DNA from: Pseudoduganella lutea
GTDB taxonomy: Bacteria > Pseudomonadota > Gammaproteobacteria > Burkholderiales > Burkholderiaceae_D
Assembly: GCF_004209755.1 (NCBI RefSeq)
Contig: NZ_CP035913.1
Location: 3,348,001 to 3,412,000 of the forward strand
Reading direction: 5' to 3'
Length of the DNA stretch: 64,000 nucleotides
The notes below the pieces were generated by a model. It was not told the DNA's origin. It was given only the letters and a program-made list of their open reading frames with translations, and did no database searches. Shown here piece after piece: positions 1-7,820 of this stretch. Numbering within the stretch: the stretch's first letter is position 1; every line of letters begins with the position of its first letter. The position numbers were made by a program, and so were the translations under genes.

Positions 1-559
1 GCACGGCGCGGGCCAGGAAGCGCTTGAAGCGGCGGCCGTCGCGCAGGAAGAAGAAGGCCAGGAACGGCGCCAGCAGCAGCGACGGTACCCAGGCGGCAGT
101 CGTGACCAGCACGCCGCCCAGGTGGCGCTGGAAGAATTCGCGCGAGTACTCGGCCAGGTTCAGGTTCACCGAATCGCCCAGGCGGGCCGGCCGCAGGAAC
201 GGGAATTGCCGTTCCAGCGCACTCAGCATGTTGCGCAGGAAGCGTATGCCCGCGTCGAGGTAGCGGGCCGGCATGTCCTGCCAGTCGGTGGCCGGCGCGG
301 GTATCCACACGAAGGCCACCAGGAAGGCAAGCAGCATGCTCAGCACGAACGCGGCGCCGACCAGCATGGCTGCCGTGTTGCGCGTGAAGCCCATGCGCAG
401 CAGGCGCTGGAACGGCGACAGCAGCACGTAATACAGGATGATCGCGAGCAGGAAGGGAATCGACAGCCACAGCACGCGCTGCAACAGGTACAACAGCACG
501 CAGGTCGCGGCGATGATGCCGCACCAGACGATGGGCCCGGACTGCTGCCGGTCGGCCAT
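1..559 (-). CDS. AI-2E family (PerM/UPF0118) transporter, N-terminal part
   Basis: This is the 5' part of a minus-strand gene whose 3' end lies outside the window. Translation from the ATG at 559 begins MADRQQSGPIVWCGIIAATC. It is rich in hydrophobic helices, including LLYLLQRVLWLSIPFLLAII near residues 19-38 and a second long segment near 70-90. It then reads into the hydrophilic loop and the stretch LAPFLAFFFLRDGRRFKRFL, which matches the AI-2E/PerM permease family (LxPxLxFFxLRD). Members are inner-membrane proteins proposed to export small molecules or ions; the substrate cannot be told here. The ATG overlaps the stop codon of the upstream cyclic-nucleotide-binding gene by one base (TGATG), which suggests translational coupling. 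The family call is confident; the function is not. Confidence 0.8.
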   Translation of the reverse strand, partial: MADRQQSGPIVWCGIIAATCVLLYLLQRVLWLSIPFLLAIILYYVLLSPFQRLLRMGFTRNTAAMLVGAAFVLSMLLAFLVAFVWIPAPATDWQDMPARYLDAGIRFLRNMLSALERQFPFLRPARLGDSVNLNLAEYSREFFQRHLGGVLVTTAAWVPSLLLAPFLAFFFLRDGRRFKRFLARAV

Positions 560-1044
560 CACAGTACCTCGACGTGCGGCGAATCGATCGACATCCGCTC
601 GCGCAGCCGGGCGCCGATATGGCGCGCCAGCGCCAGCGAGATCTTGTAGCCGATGACGGCATCCGTTTCCATCAGGCTCATGAAATCGGCGCGGAAGAAC
701 ACCGCCAGTTCGCAGTCGTCCCAGGCCCGGGCCTGCGCGGTGCGGGGCGAGTTGTCCAGCAGCGCCAGGTCGCCGAAGAATGCGCCGGGGGACAGCTCGG
801 TAATGATCTCGGGCATGCCGTTGATGTTACGGTTGATTTGCACGTGGCCCGATGTGATCAGGTAGAGCGCCTGGCCTTCCTCGCCTTCGTCGAAAATGAT
901 CTCGCCCGCCAGGTAGCGCCGTTCATGCATCAGGCCGTCCACGATCTTCAGTTCCAGCGGCGTCAGCGAATTGAGGAGGACGGTTTCGCGCAGCCTGGCC
1001 AGGCGTGGCGAGAGGGCGGGCGGCTTCAGAAAACCGAAAATCAC
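559..1044 (-). CDS. Cyclic nucleotide-binding (CRP-like sensor) domain protein without DNA-binding domain
   Basis: About 161 residues containing one cNMP-binding beta-roll. It has a GEIIFDEGEEGQALYLITSG strand pair near residues 46-65 and a phosphate-binding-cassette-like segment GAFFGDLALLDNSPRTAQAR near residues 85-104. No helix-turn-helix follows, so it is a stand-alone sensor module and not a CRP/FNR transcription factor. The reading frame is open upstream, but I chose the GTG at 1044 because GGAG lies 7 bases before it and the residues further upstream are low-complexity and unlike the family. It is followed with a one-base overlap by the AI-2E-type permease gene, so the domain may regulate that transporter (inference). 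Ligand specificity is not predictable from the sequence seen. Confidence 0.75.
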   Translation of the reverse strand: MIFGFLKPPALSPRLARLRETVLLNSLTPLELKIVDGLMHERRYLAGEIIFDEGEEGQALYLITSGHVQINRNINGMPEIITELSPGAFFGDLALLDNSPRTAQARAWDDCELAVFFRADFMSLMETDAVIGYKISLALARHIGARLRERMSIDSPHVEVL

Positions 1045-1512
1045 GTAGGGCTCCAGGGAAGGGGTGGTTGCGCTGTCATTGTCGCCGGTTTTGTGGGGGC
1101 GGTGGTGTTGTGGGACGCACACAGCGGAGAGAAAGCGGAAAAGCGCGGCGGAGCGTGTTTTTTGGGATGCTGCCTGTGCAGATGGGGGAGAGTTGCGCGT
1201 GGAGGGGGGATTTCGGCGAAGCGGGGGGCGGAGTAGAAGGGCTGCGGGGATTTCAAGCGAAGCAGCGCTTCGCGCGTGCCGTGCCTTTGCAAGGCACGGC
1301 GGAATAATGAGCTGGCAGTGAAAAGCCCGGCGAGCCGGGCCGATTTTCACTGGCAGCTTCGGAGCGGACGGGCTCGCCGACATCCTGCCGGCCGCGGAAT
1401 CGCTGGTAGGCGATTCCCTTCGATCCCCGCCGTGCTTCCCGCAGGGGAAGCACTCCGCTGCGCCAGCATCAGACGCAAAAAAGCCCGGCAAGCCGGGCTT
1501 TTTTACTGATGC
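1045..1512. other. Intergenic region with long hairpins, no gene seen
   Basis: No convincing gene lies in this stretch between the cyclic-nucleotide-binding gene and the first tRNA; open frames here are low-complexity and change frame often. It holds two long inverted repeats (1311-1357 and 1461-1517, listed separately). The left part should carry the promoter of the minus-strand gene starting at 1044, but I see no confident -35/-10 pair. Confidence 0.5.
1311..1357. repeat. 47-nt imperfect inverted repeat with GC-rich core
   Basis: The outer arms are 14 bases (GCTGGCAGTGAAAA against its complement, one mismatch). They flank an inner GCCCGG/CCGGGC stem. The core is the same type of GCCCGG hairpin as the tRNA terminators at 1461-1517 and 1645-1667, but it lacks a clean T run on one side. 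It may be a duplicated terminator or a palindromic repeat element. Confidence 0.55.
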
Positions 1513-1517
1513 TGGCG
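1461..1517 (-). terminator. Terminator of tRNA-Asp copy 1 inside a longer perfect inverted repeat
   Basis: An AGCCCGG/CCGGGCT stem flanked by A6 and T6 forms a bidirectional rho-independent terminator just downstream of the first tRNA-Asp (minus strand). Perfect 12-base arms (CGCCAGCATCAG and its complement) surround it. The right arm includes the last bases of the encoded tRNA 3' end, so the tRNA terminus itself is mirrored beyond the terminator. Confidence 0.75.
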
Positions 1518-1589
1518 GAGCGGACGGGGCTCGAACCCGCGACCCCCGGCGTGACAGGCCGGTATTCTAACCAACTGAACTACCGCTCC
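1513..1589 (-). tRNA. tRNA-Asp (GTC), copy 1
   Basis: A 77-nt minus-strand cloverleaf starts GGAGCGGTAGTTCAGTTGG and ends CCGCTCCGCCA, with CCA encoded. The anticodon arm is CCGGC-CTGTCAC-GCCGG, giving anticodon GTC (Asp). The T-arm sequence GGTTCGAGCC is present. An identical copy lies at 1681-1757. Confidence 0.97.
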
Positions 1590-1644
1590 AATCAGCGCTT
1601 GCGTAAGCAAGTACTGAAAAAAACTGCGTCGCTGCTGCGACAAG

Positions 1645-1667
1645 AAAAAAGCCCGGTATGTCGGGCT
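1645..1667 (-). terminator. Rho-independent terminator between the two tRNA-Asp genes
   Basis: On the minus strand an AGCCCG stem, a 6-base loop and CGGGCT are followed by a run of T (complement of the A run at 1645-1650). It lies just downstream of tRNA-Asp copy 2. Confidence 0.7.
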
Positions 1668-1680
1668 CTCTTCAGAATCC

Positions 1681-1757
1681 TGGCGGAGCGGACGGGGCTC
1701 GAACCCGCGACCCCCGGCGTGACAGGCCGGTATTCTAACCAACTGAACTACCGCTCC
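1681..1757 (-). tRNA. tRNA-Asp (GTC), copy 2
   Basis: This is a 77-nt minus-strand tRNA identical to the copy at 1513-1589: anticodon loop CTGTCAC (GTC) and CCA encoded. It is the upstream copy in the direction of transcription and has its own terminator at 1645-1667. Confidence 0.97.
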
Positions 1758-1778
1758 AGGTCTTCAACATCGACTGCG

Positions 1779-1854
1779 TGGTGGGCGCTGAGAGGCTCGA
1801 ACTCCCGACCTAATCCTTGTAAGGGATCCGCTCTACCAACTGAGCTAAGCGCCC
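1779..1854 (-). tRNA. tRNA-Val (TAC)
   Basis: A 76-nt minus-strand tRNA starts GGGCGCTTAGCTCAGTTGG and ends AGCGCCCACCA, with CCA encoded. The anticodon loop is CTTACAA, so the anticodon is TAC (valine). It lies 21 bases upstream of tRNA-Asp copy 2, so the three tRNAs may be one transcription unit. Confidence 0.95.
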
Positions 1855-2024
1855 TCATCATCACCTTCGATGCTTCGAACGTTTGTCACAACGTTCAGAA
1901 GAGGCCGTATTCTACTGCGCAGTTTTGAGATTTCGCAAGGACTTTCGCGAAAATATTTCCAGCCGGCCTCGTCTCGTGGGCACCGGCGATGCTACGCTGC
2001 GGTTTTTCCAGCCGGGGAGAGCCG

Positions 2025-3299
2025 ATGAACGCCAGCGCCACTGCGCTCGATGCACTGTATGGGCGCGTCAGCCGCCGCCTGCTGCCGTTCCTGTTCCTGT
2101 GCTACGTGGCCGCCTACCTGGACCGCGTCAACGTCGGCTTCGCCAAGCTGCAGATGCAGGCCGACCTGGCACTGTCCGACACGGTCTATGGCATCGGTGC
2201 CGGTATCTTCTTCGTCGGTTATTTCCTGTTCGAGGTGCCGTCGAACCTGCTGATGGAACGGGTGGGCGCGCGGCGCTGGATCGCGCGCATCATGATCAGC
2301 TGGGGGCTGGTCTCGGCGGCCACCATGTTCGCCACCGGCCCTGTCAGCTTCTACGTGCTGCGCTTCCTGCTCGGGGTGGCCGAGGCAGGCTTCTTTCCGG
2401 GCGTGGTGCTGTACCTCACCTACTGGTATCCGGCGCATCGGCGCGCTCGCATCGTGGCGCTGTTCATGAGCGGCGTTGCCGTGGCGGGCGTGCTGGGCGG
2501 GCCGCTGTCGGGCGCGATCATGGCGGCGTTCGCCGGCCAGGCGGGGCTGCATGGCTGGCAGTGGCTGTTCCTGCTGGAAGGCATTCCATCCGTCGCGCTC
2601 GGCATCTGGACATTGTTCTACCTGGACGACGGCATCCGCGCCGCGCGGTGGCTGGGGGACGCCGACAAGGCGGTGCTGGAACGCGAGCTGGCCGCGGAAG
2701 CGGCGTCGAAGCGTCACCTGCCGCTGCGGCAGGTGTTCGCCAGCGGCACCGTATGGCTGCTGGCTCTCGTATACTTCCTGTTCGTGATGGGCCTGTATGG
2801 CGTGAGCTTCTGGCTGCCGCAACTGGTGAAGAACAGCGGCGTGCAGGACGTGTTCCATATCGGCCTGCTGACGGCGATCCCGTATGGCGTGGCCGCCGTC
2901 GTCATGGTGCTGGCGGCGCGCCATTCGGACCGCACCGGCGAGCGGCGCTGGCATGCGGCCATTGCCGGTTTCGCCGGCGCCGCCGGCCTCGTGGCGGCCA
3001 CCGTATGGGCGGACGATACCGTGCTGGCCCTGGCCGCGCTGTCCCTCGCCACGGCCGGCATCCTGACCACGTTTCCCATCTTCTGGAGCCTGCCGACGGC
3101 GCTGCTGGGCGGCTCCGCAGCGGCGGCGGGCATTGCGCTGATCAACTCGGTCGGCAACCTGGCCGGCTTCGCGAGCCCTTATCTCGTGGGCGCGATCCGC
3201 GATGCCACCGGCAGCACGGCCATCGGCATCTCGCTGCTTGCGGCCAGCCTGGTGCTGGGCGGCCTGCTCGTGCTGGCACGCGGGCGATTACCCGCGTAG
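2025..3299 (+). CDS. MFS transporter, ACS (anion:cation symporter) type
   Basis: A 424-residue, 12-helix major facilitator. The first helix ends in the signature YLDRVNVGFAKLQMQ typical of the ACS group (tartrate, galactonate and 4-hydroxyphenylacetate transporters). Helix 4 carries LLGVAEAGFFPGVVLYLTYW, another hallmark. The MFS loop 2-3 motif appears as RVGARRW. The substrate is probably an organic anion (inference from the family). I chose the ATG at 2025 because GGGGAGAG lies 4-10 bases upstream; an in-frame TTG/ATG further up would add residues that do not match. No regulator or catabolic gene adjoins it, so the substrate stays open. It converges on the chemoreceptor gene with a 13-base gap. 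Confidence 0.9.
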   Translation: MNASATALDALYGRVSRRLLPFLFLCYVAAYLDRVNVGFAKLQMQADLALSDTVYGIGAGIFFVGYFLFEVPSNLLMERVGARRWIARIMISWGLVSAATMFATGPVSFYVLRFLLGVAEAGFFPGVVLYLTYWYPAHRRARIVALFMSGVAVAGVLGGPLSGAIMAAFAGQAGLHGWQWLFLLEGIPSVALGIWTLFYLDDGIRAARWLGDADKAVLERELAAEAASKRHLPLRQVFASGTVWLLALVYFLFVMGLYGVSFWLPQLVKNSGVQDVFHIGLLTAIPYGVAAVVMVLAARHSDRTGERRWHAAIAGFAGAAGLVAATVWADDTVLALAALSLATAGILTTFPIFWSLPTALLGGSAAAAGIALINSVGNLAGFASPYLVGAIRDATGSTAIGISLLAASLVLGGLLVLARGRLPA

Positions 3300-3312
3300 C
3301 GCAGCACCTGGC

Positions 3313-5064
3313 TTAAAACTCTTCCCAGTCGTCGCCTTCGGGCGCCTTCTTGGCAGGCGGCGTCTTGGACGTGCTCTTGCCAGCGGCTGCCCGCGCCTGC
3401 ACCGGTGGCTTGCTGGCCAGCTTGGGATAAGGCGGGTGCGCCACGGCGGAAGCCGGCGGGACCGTCGGCCGCACCGGTGGGGAAACGGCGGGCACGGGGA
3501 AGGCCGGCGCGATGGCCCGGTCGTCGATGCGGAATGTGGAGATCGCGGCGACCAGGCGCTGCGCCTGCTCGCGCATGCTGGCCGCCGCAGCGGCCGCTTC
3601 CTCGACCAGCGCGGCATTCTGCTGCGTGGCGGTATCCATCGTGGTGATCGTGGTGTTCACCTGGGCGATGCCGGAACTCTGTTCCTGGCTGGCGGACGCG
3701 ATCTCGTTCATGATGTCCGCCACCTGCTGCACCGACGTCACGATGCGGTCCATCGTGGTGCCGGCCTGGTCCACCAGGCGGCTGCCCGCATCGACCTTGT
3801 CGACCGAATTGTTGATCAGTTCCTTGATCTCCCGCGCGGCGCTGGCCGAGCGTTGCGCCAGGTTGCGCACCTCCGATGCCACCACCGCGAAACCGCGGCC
3901 CTGCTCGCCGGCGCGTGCCGCTTCCACCGCGGCGTTCAGTGCCAGGATATTGGTCTGGAACGCAATGCCGTCGATGACACCGATGATGTCGACGATCTTC
4001 GACGAGCTTTCCTTGATCGAGCCCATCGTCTCGACGACCTGGCTGACGACCTGGCCGCCTTCGTTCGCATGGCTGGCGGCCGAGACCACCAGCTGGTTCG
4101 CCTGGCGCGCGTTTTCCGCGTTCGCCTGCACGGTGGACGTGAGTTCCTCCATCGACGATGCGGTTTCCTCGAGGCTGGCCGCTTGCTGCTCGGTGCGGTT
4201 GGACAGGTCCATGTTGCCGGCGGCAATCTCGGCCGCCGCCGTGTTGATCGTGTCCGTACTGTCGCGCACGGTGCGCACGGTGCCGGTCAGCGCCGTCGTC
4301 ATGTCGCGCAGGGCGCCCAGCAGGCGGCCCATCTCATCCTTGCGCGTGGTAACGATCTGCGCCGTCAGGTCGCCCGCCGCCACCGTTTCGGCGATCTGCA
4401 CGGCTTCGCTGACAGGGCCGGTAACGGAGCGCGTGATCAGCCACCCGATCACGGCAGACACGATCGTCGCCACCACCAGCAGCACGATCATCAGCGTGGT
4501 CGCCGATTTCGCCGCCGCGGTCGCGTTTTCGGCATCGTTCGCCATCAGTTCGCGCTGTTTCTTCAACAGCTCGTCGAGATGGCGGAAATACACCGTCTGC
4601 GCCGGGATGACCTGGCCGAACAAGGCTTGTACGGCACCTTCGCGGTCGCCGCCACGGTATTGCGCGATCGCCTTGTCGAGCAGTTCCTTGTAGGCGTAGT
4701 ACGCGGTGTTCTGCTGGTCGAACACGGCGCGCACGTCGGGCGTCAGGTCCGATTTATGCATTTTTGCGGCCGATACGCCGCCGGCTTCGTCAGCCGCGGC
4801 CATCTGGCGCAGGAATTCCTGCGTCTGCGCCGGGTCCGGCGTCAGCATCGCGTTGCGCACCGCCTGCGCGCCGCGGTTGACCTGGCTGCGCATGTCGTTG
4901 AGGAGCGTGACCTTGACGTACCGGTCATTGACGAGCTGGTCGGTACGCGCGGCCACTTCCTGGATGCGGCTGATGCCGACGAGCGACATGATGAACATGA
5001 TGACGATGGTCACCGCGAAACCGAGGGCGAGACGGGCGCCGATGCGCATATTGGAGAGGTTCAC
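3313..5064 (-). CDS. Methyl-accepting chemotaxis protein, 4HB/HAMP/MA type
   Basis: A 583-residue transmembrane chemoreceptor. TM1 is near residues 9-31. A periplasmic four-helix-bundle sensor reaches to about residue 185. TM2 is [24 protein letters not shown] domain follows ([20 protein letters not shown]). The long cytoplasmic MA signalling helices contain the conserved tip [21 protein letters not shown] proline- and alanine-rich linker leads to the C-terminal pentapeptide DWEEF, which fits the aromatic-x-x-aromatic CheR/CheB tether pattern, so it is probably a high-abundance receptor. I chose the GTG at 5064: AAGGA precedes it by 8 bases, and the resulting N-terminus VNLSNMRIG matches receptors of this family. 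The ligand is unknown. Confidence 0.93.
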   Translation of the reverse strand: MNLSNMRIGARLALGFAVTIVIMFIMSLVGISRIQEVAARTDQLVNDRYVKVTLLNDMRSQVNRGAQAVRNAMLTPDPAQTQEFLRQMAAADEAGGVSAAKMHKSDLTPDVRAVFDQQNTAYYAYKELLDKAIAQYRGGDREGAVQALFGQVIPAQTVYFRHLDELLKKQRELMANDAENATAAAKSATTLMIVLLVVATIVSAVIGWLITRSVTGPVSEAVQIAETVAAGDLTAQIVTTRKDEMGRLLGALRDMTTALTGTVRTVRDSTDTINTAAAEIAAGNMDLSNRTEQQAASLEETASSMEELTSTVQANAENARQANQLVVSAASHANEGGQVVSQVVETMGSIKESSSKIVDIIGVIDGIAFQTNILALNAAVEAARAGEQGRGFAVVASEVRNLAQRSASAAREIKELINNSVDKVDAGSRLVDQAGTTMDRIVTSVQQVADIMNEIASASQEQSSGIAQVNTTITTMDTATQQNAALVEEAAAAAASMREQAQRLVAAISTFRIDDRAIAPAFPVPAVSPPVRPTVPPASAVAHPPYPKLASKPPVQARAAAGKSTSKTPPAKKAPEGDDWEEF

Positions 5065-5080
5065 GATCGATTTCCTTCGG

Positions 5081-5299
5081 TCAGAATGAGTGGCGCACGC
5101 CGAGGCCATGGCTCATGGCGGACGGCAGCGTGGTGATGCAGTCGCCATGCAGCGTCGTCGGCGTGATATCGCCGCTGTTTGTCATCGAGCCCACGAAGGC
5201 ATCGACACCGCCCGTGAGCGTGACCGACGTTTGCGCCGCGGCGGGCAGGGCGCAGGCAAGAAGTGGAACCCAGCAATAAAAACGGAGTTTGGCTGCCAT
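5081..5299 (-). pseudogene. Porin relic: signal peptide plus first strand joined to the terminal strand
   Basis: A 72-codon frame with ATG at 5299. It begins MAAKLRFYCWVPLLACALPA, a good signal peptide with cleavage after AQ. It continues TSVTLTGGVDAFVG, which resembles the first beta strand of Gram-negative trimeric porins (QSSVTLYGxVDAG). After a short linker it ends [10 protein letters not shown], which matches the C-terminal strand of the same porins, with the final Phe needed for outer-membrane assembly. Intact porins are about 350 residues, so the whole barrel between is missing without any frame loss. Either this is an in-frame deletion remnant or, less likely, a tiny functional outer-membrane peptide. 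The stop lies 16 bases before the chemoreceptor start. Confidence 0.6.
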
Positions 5300-5463
5300 G
5301 TTCGCGCAAGTGGTTGAAAGATCCGATGGTACGCGCCTTTCTCTCGCGCACGATACTTGTGCGCTGCTACTGTTGCGTAAAAACGATGGATAAAAAAGCA
5401 CTAAGTAATTGAAAAATAAAACAATTAATGCAACGCGCCGGGCGCTGGCGGAGCCTGCTGCAC

Positions 5464-5481
5464 ACTGGATATAATCACAGT
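5464..5481 (+). promoter_or_regulatory. LexA-like SOS box upstream of dinB
   Basis: The 18-base site ACTGGATATAATCACAGT matches the LexA consensus ACTGTATATATATACAGT at 14 of 18 positions, including the CTG..CAG ends. It embeds a perfect TATAAT -10 hexamer (5470-5475) and lies 42 bases before the dinB ATG. Binding here would block that promoter. Confidence 0.7.
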
Positions 5482-5523
5482 GCCCGCATTTTTTCATTTT
5501 GAATACAAGCCTGCCGACAAGCC

Positions 5524-6675
5524 ATGGTTCCGCCGCGCCGCATTGCCCACCTCGACATGGATGCGTTTTTCGCATCGGTGGAATTGCTGCGCTATCCCGA
5601 GCTGCGTGGCCTGCCCGTGGTGGTCGGCGGCGGCTCGCGGCACCAGCCGGTGCTGCAGCCGGACGGCACGCGCCGTTTCTCGAAACTGCGCGACTACGCG
5701 GGCCGCGGCGTGGTCACCACGTCCACCTACGAAGCGCGCGCACTCGGCGTGTTTTCGGCGATGGGCACGATGAAGGCGGCGGCGCTGGCTCCCGAGGCGA
5801 TCCTGCTGCCGACCGATTTCGAGTCCTACAAGCGTTATTCACGCCTGTTCAAGGCGGCCGTGGCGGAGATCGTGCCCGACATCGAAGACCGCGGCATCGA
5901 CGAGATCTACCTCGACCTCACGGACCACCCGGAAGAAACGCGGGCCCTCGGCATGCGGCTGAAGGAGGCCGTGAAGGCGGCGACCGGGCTGACGTGCTCG
6001 ATCGGCATCGCGCCCAACAAGCTGCTGGCGAAGATCAGCTCGGACCTGGACAAGCCCGATGGCCTCACCATCGTGTCGCTGGAGGACGTGCCGGCGCGTA
6101 TCTGGCCGCTGTCGGCAAAGAAGATCAACGGAATCGGCCCGAAAGCCTATGCGAAGCTCACGTCGCTCGGCATCGAAACGGTGGGCCAGCTCGCGCAGGC
6201 GGACCCGAAGCTGCTGCAGGAACACTTCGGCCTCAATTCCGCCGAGTGGCTGCACCGCGTGGCGCACGGGCATGACGAGCGCGAAGTCGTCACGCGTTCC
6301 GATCCGAAAGGCGTGAGCCGCGAAACCACGTTCGAGCGCGACCTGCACGCGAAGCATGACCGCGACACGCTGTCCGAAATCTTCACGCGGCTGTGCACGC
6401 GGCTGTCGGAAGACCTGCACCGCAAGCGCTATGCCGGCCGCACCGTGGGTATCAAGCTGCGCTATGCCGACTTCCGTACCGTGACGCGCGACGTCACGCT
6501 GCCGTCGCCCACGGCCGATGCCGCCATGATCCGGCGCGCCGCCGGTGAATGCCTGCGGCGCGTGCCGCTGGAGCAGCGCTTGCGCCTGCTGGGCGTGCGG
6601 GTCAGCGCGCTGGTGCCGCTTGACGAGGCCGAGCGGTACAGGGCGGGGGAGCAGGGGGAATTGTTCCCGGGGTGA
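5524..6675 (+). CDS. dinB: DNA polymerase IV (Y-family translesion polymerase)
   Basis: A 383-residue Y-family polymerase for error-prone lesion bypass. Catalytic acidic residues are visible in HLDMDAFFASVE near residues 9-20 and GIDEIYLDLT near residues 125-134. The thumb helix-hairpin-helix follows (INGIGPKAYAKL). The little-finger domain ends in EQGELFPG, a beta-clamp-binding motif (QxxLF). Compared with E. coli DinB there is an insertion of roughly 20 residues between VVVGGGSRHQ and GVVTTSTYEA, reading PVLQPDGTRRFSKLRDYAG, which marks a subfamily. The LexA-like box at 5464-5481 suggests SOS control. The Shine-Dalgarno sequence before the ATG is weak, so the exact start could be slightly different. 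Confidence 0.93.
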   Translation: MVPPRRIAHLDMDAFFASVELLRYPELRGLPVVVGGGSRHQPVLQPDGTRRFSKLRDYAGRGVVTTSTYEARALGVFSAMGTMKAAALAPEAILLPTDFESYKRYSRLFKAAVAEIVPDIEDRGIDEIYLDLTDHPEETRALGMRLKEAVKAATGLTCSIGIAPNKLLAKISSDLDKPDGLTIVSLEDVPARIWPLSAKKINGIGPKAYAKLTSLGIETVGQLAQADPKLLQEHFGLNSAEWLHRVAHGHDEREVVTRSDPKGVSRETTFERDLHAKHDRDTLSEIFTRLCTRLSEDLHRKRYAGRTVGIKLRYADFRTVTRDVTLPSPTADAAMIRRAAGECLRRVPLEQRLRLLGVRVSALVPLDEAERYRAGEQGELFPG

Positions 6676-6859
6676 GCCGGCGGCGGATGCGCCGGCTTGC
6701 GCCACCGGGCTGTGGTGTTGCACGCCGCAGGGGGGCACTGCCGCGCACAAAAACACGCTCCCCGGCAGGCGCCGTTTCAACAAGATCGCGGTGGCCCGGC
6801 TGCTGAGCCGGGTGTAGAATGATGGGCTTTGCAACGCGTAAGAACAAGGGTCTTCCAGC

Positions 6860-7756
6860 ATGTGGTTCAAGAATCTACAGATCTACCGACTGCCCGCGCC
6901 ATGGGCATTTGCTCCCGAAAAACTCGATGAAGCCCTGCGCCCCGCGGCGTTCACGCCGGCCAGCAGCAACGAGATGCTGCGCCAGGGCTGGGACTCGCCG
7001 CGCGGTAACGAATCGCTCGTGCACGTGGTGAACGGGCAGATGCTGCTGCTGCTCGGCACCGAGAAGAAACTGCTGCCGTCGACGGTGGTCAACCAGGTGG
7101 CCAAGGCCCGTGCCGCCGAGATGGAAGAACAGCAAGGTTTCGCTCCGGGCAAGAAGGCGATGAAGGAATTGAAGGAGCGCGTGCACGACGAACTGCTGCC
7201 ACGCGCGTTCACGATCCGCAGCAATGTGTGGACGTGGATCGACCCCGTCAACGGCTGGCTGGTCGTCGACGCGGCCAGCCCGGCCAAGGCGGACGACGTG
7301 ATCAAGCTGCTGCTGAAGGCGGTCGACCGCATGCCGCTGGAAAGCTTGCGCGTGCAGCGCTCGCCGGTGGGCGTGATGACGGCCTGGCTGCAGGAAGATG
7401 AAGCACCGGCCGGCTTCACCGTCGACATGGATACCGAACTGCGCGCCACCGGCGAAAGCAAGGCGGCCGTGCGCTATGTGCGCCACACGCTGGAACCCGA
7501 GGAAGTGCGCCGCCACATTGCCGCCGGCAAGCAGTGCACGCGCCTGGCGATGACGTGGGAAAGCAAGATCTCGTTCGTGCTGACCGAATCGCTGGCGATC
7601 AAGAGTGTGAAGCCGCTCGACGTGCTGAAGGAAAACGATGCCGTCACCCGTAACGACGACGAACGTTTCGACGGCGACTTCATGCTGATGACGGGCGAGC
7701 TGTCGCTGCTGCTGCGGGACATCGTCGAAGCCCTGGGCGGCGAAGCCACCGCCTGA
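6860..7756 (+). CDS. rdgC: Recombination-associated protein RdgC
   Basis: A 298-residue protein starting [20 protein letters not shown]. The opening WFKNLxIYRL and the internal [19 protein letters not shown] are typical of RdgC. In E. coli this protein forms a ring-shaped dimer that binds double-stranded DNA and limits RecA activity. The length matches the family. The gene lies 184 bases downstream of dinB on the same strand, so two DNA-repair and recombination genes adjoin. The spacer holds a GC-rich hairpin just after dinB (around 6677-6697, no T run), so it need not be one transcript. I see no separate LexA box. Confidence 0.93.
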   Translation: MWFKNLQIYRLPAPWAFAPEKLDEALRPAAFTPASSNEMLRQGWDSPRGNESLVHVVNGQMLLLLGTEKKLLPSTVVNQVAKARAAEMEEQQGFAPGKKAMKELKERVHDELLPRAFTIRSNVWTWIDPVNGWLVVDAASPAKADDVIKLLLKAVDRMPLESLRVQRSPVGVMTAWLQEDEAPAGFTVDMDTELRATGESKAAVRYVRHTLEPEEVRRHIAAGKQCTRLAMTWESKISFVLTESLAIKSVKPLDVLKENDAVTRNDDERFDGDFMLMTGELSLLLRDIVEALGGEATA

Positions 7757-7820
7757 TCCTCACGGATCGCCGGCGGCGGAGGGGCGCCAGTATGTGCGGC
7801 CCCGTTCCGCCGCGCAGTGA

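Noticed and set aside
1400..1590. Integrated element or attachment site at the tRNA-Asp genes
   Set aside because: No integrase, phage gene or direct duplicate of the tRNA end was found; only an inverted copy is present, so it stays a weak suggestion.
3202..5136. 644-codon plus-strand frame opposite the chemoreceptor
   Set aside because: The minus-strand frame encodes a full chemoreceptor with all domains; the plus frame is His/Arg-rich shadow coding.
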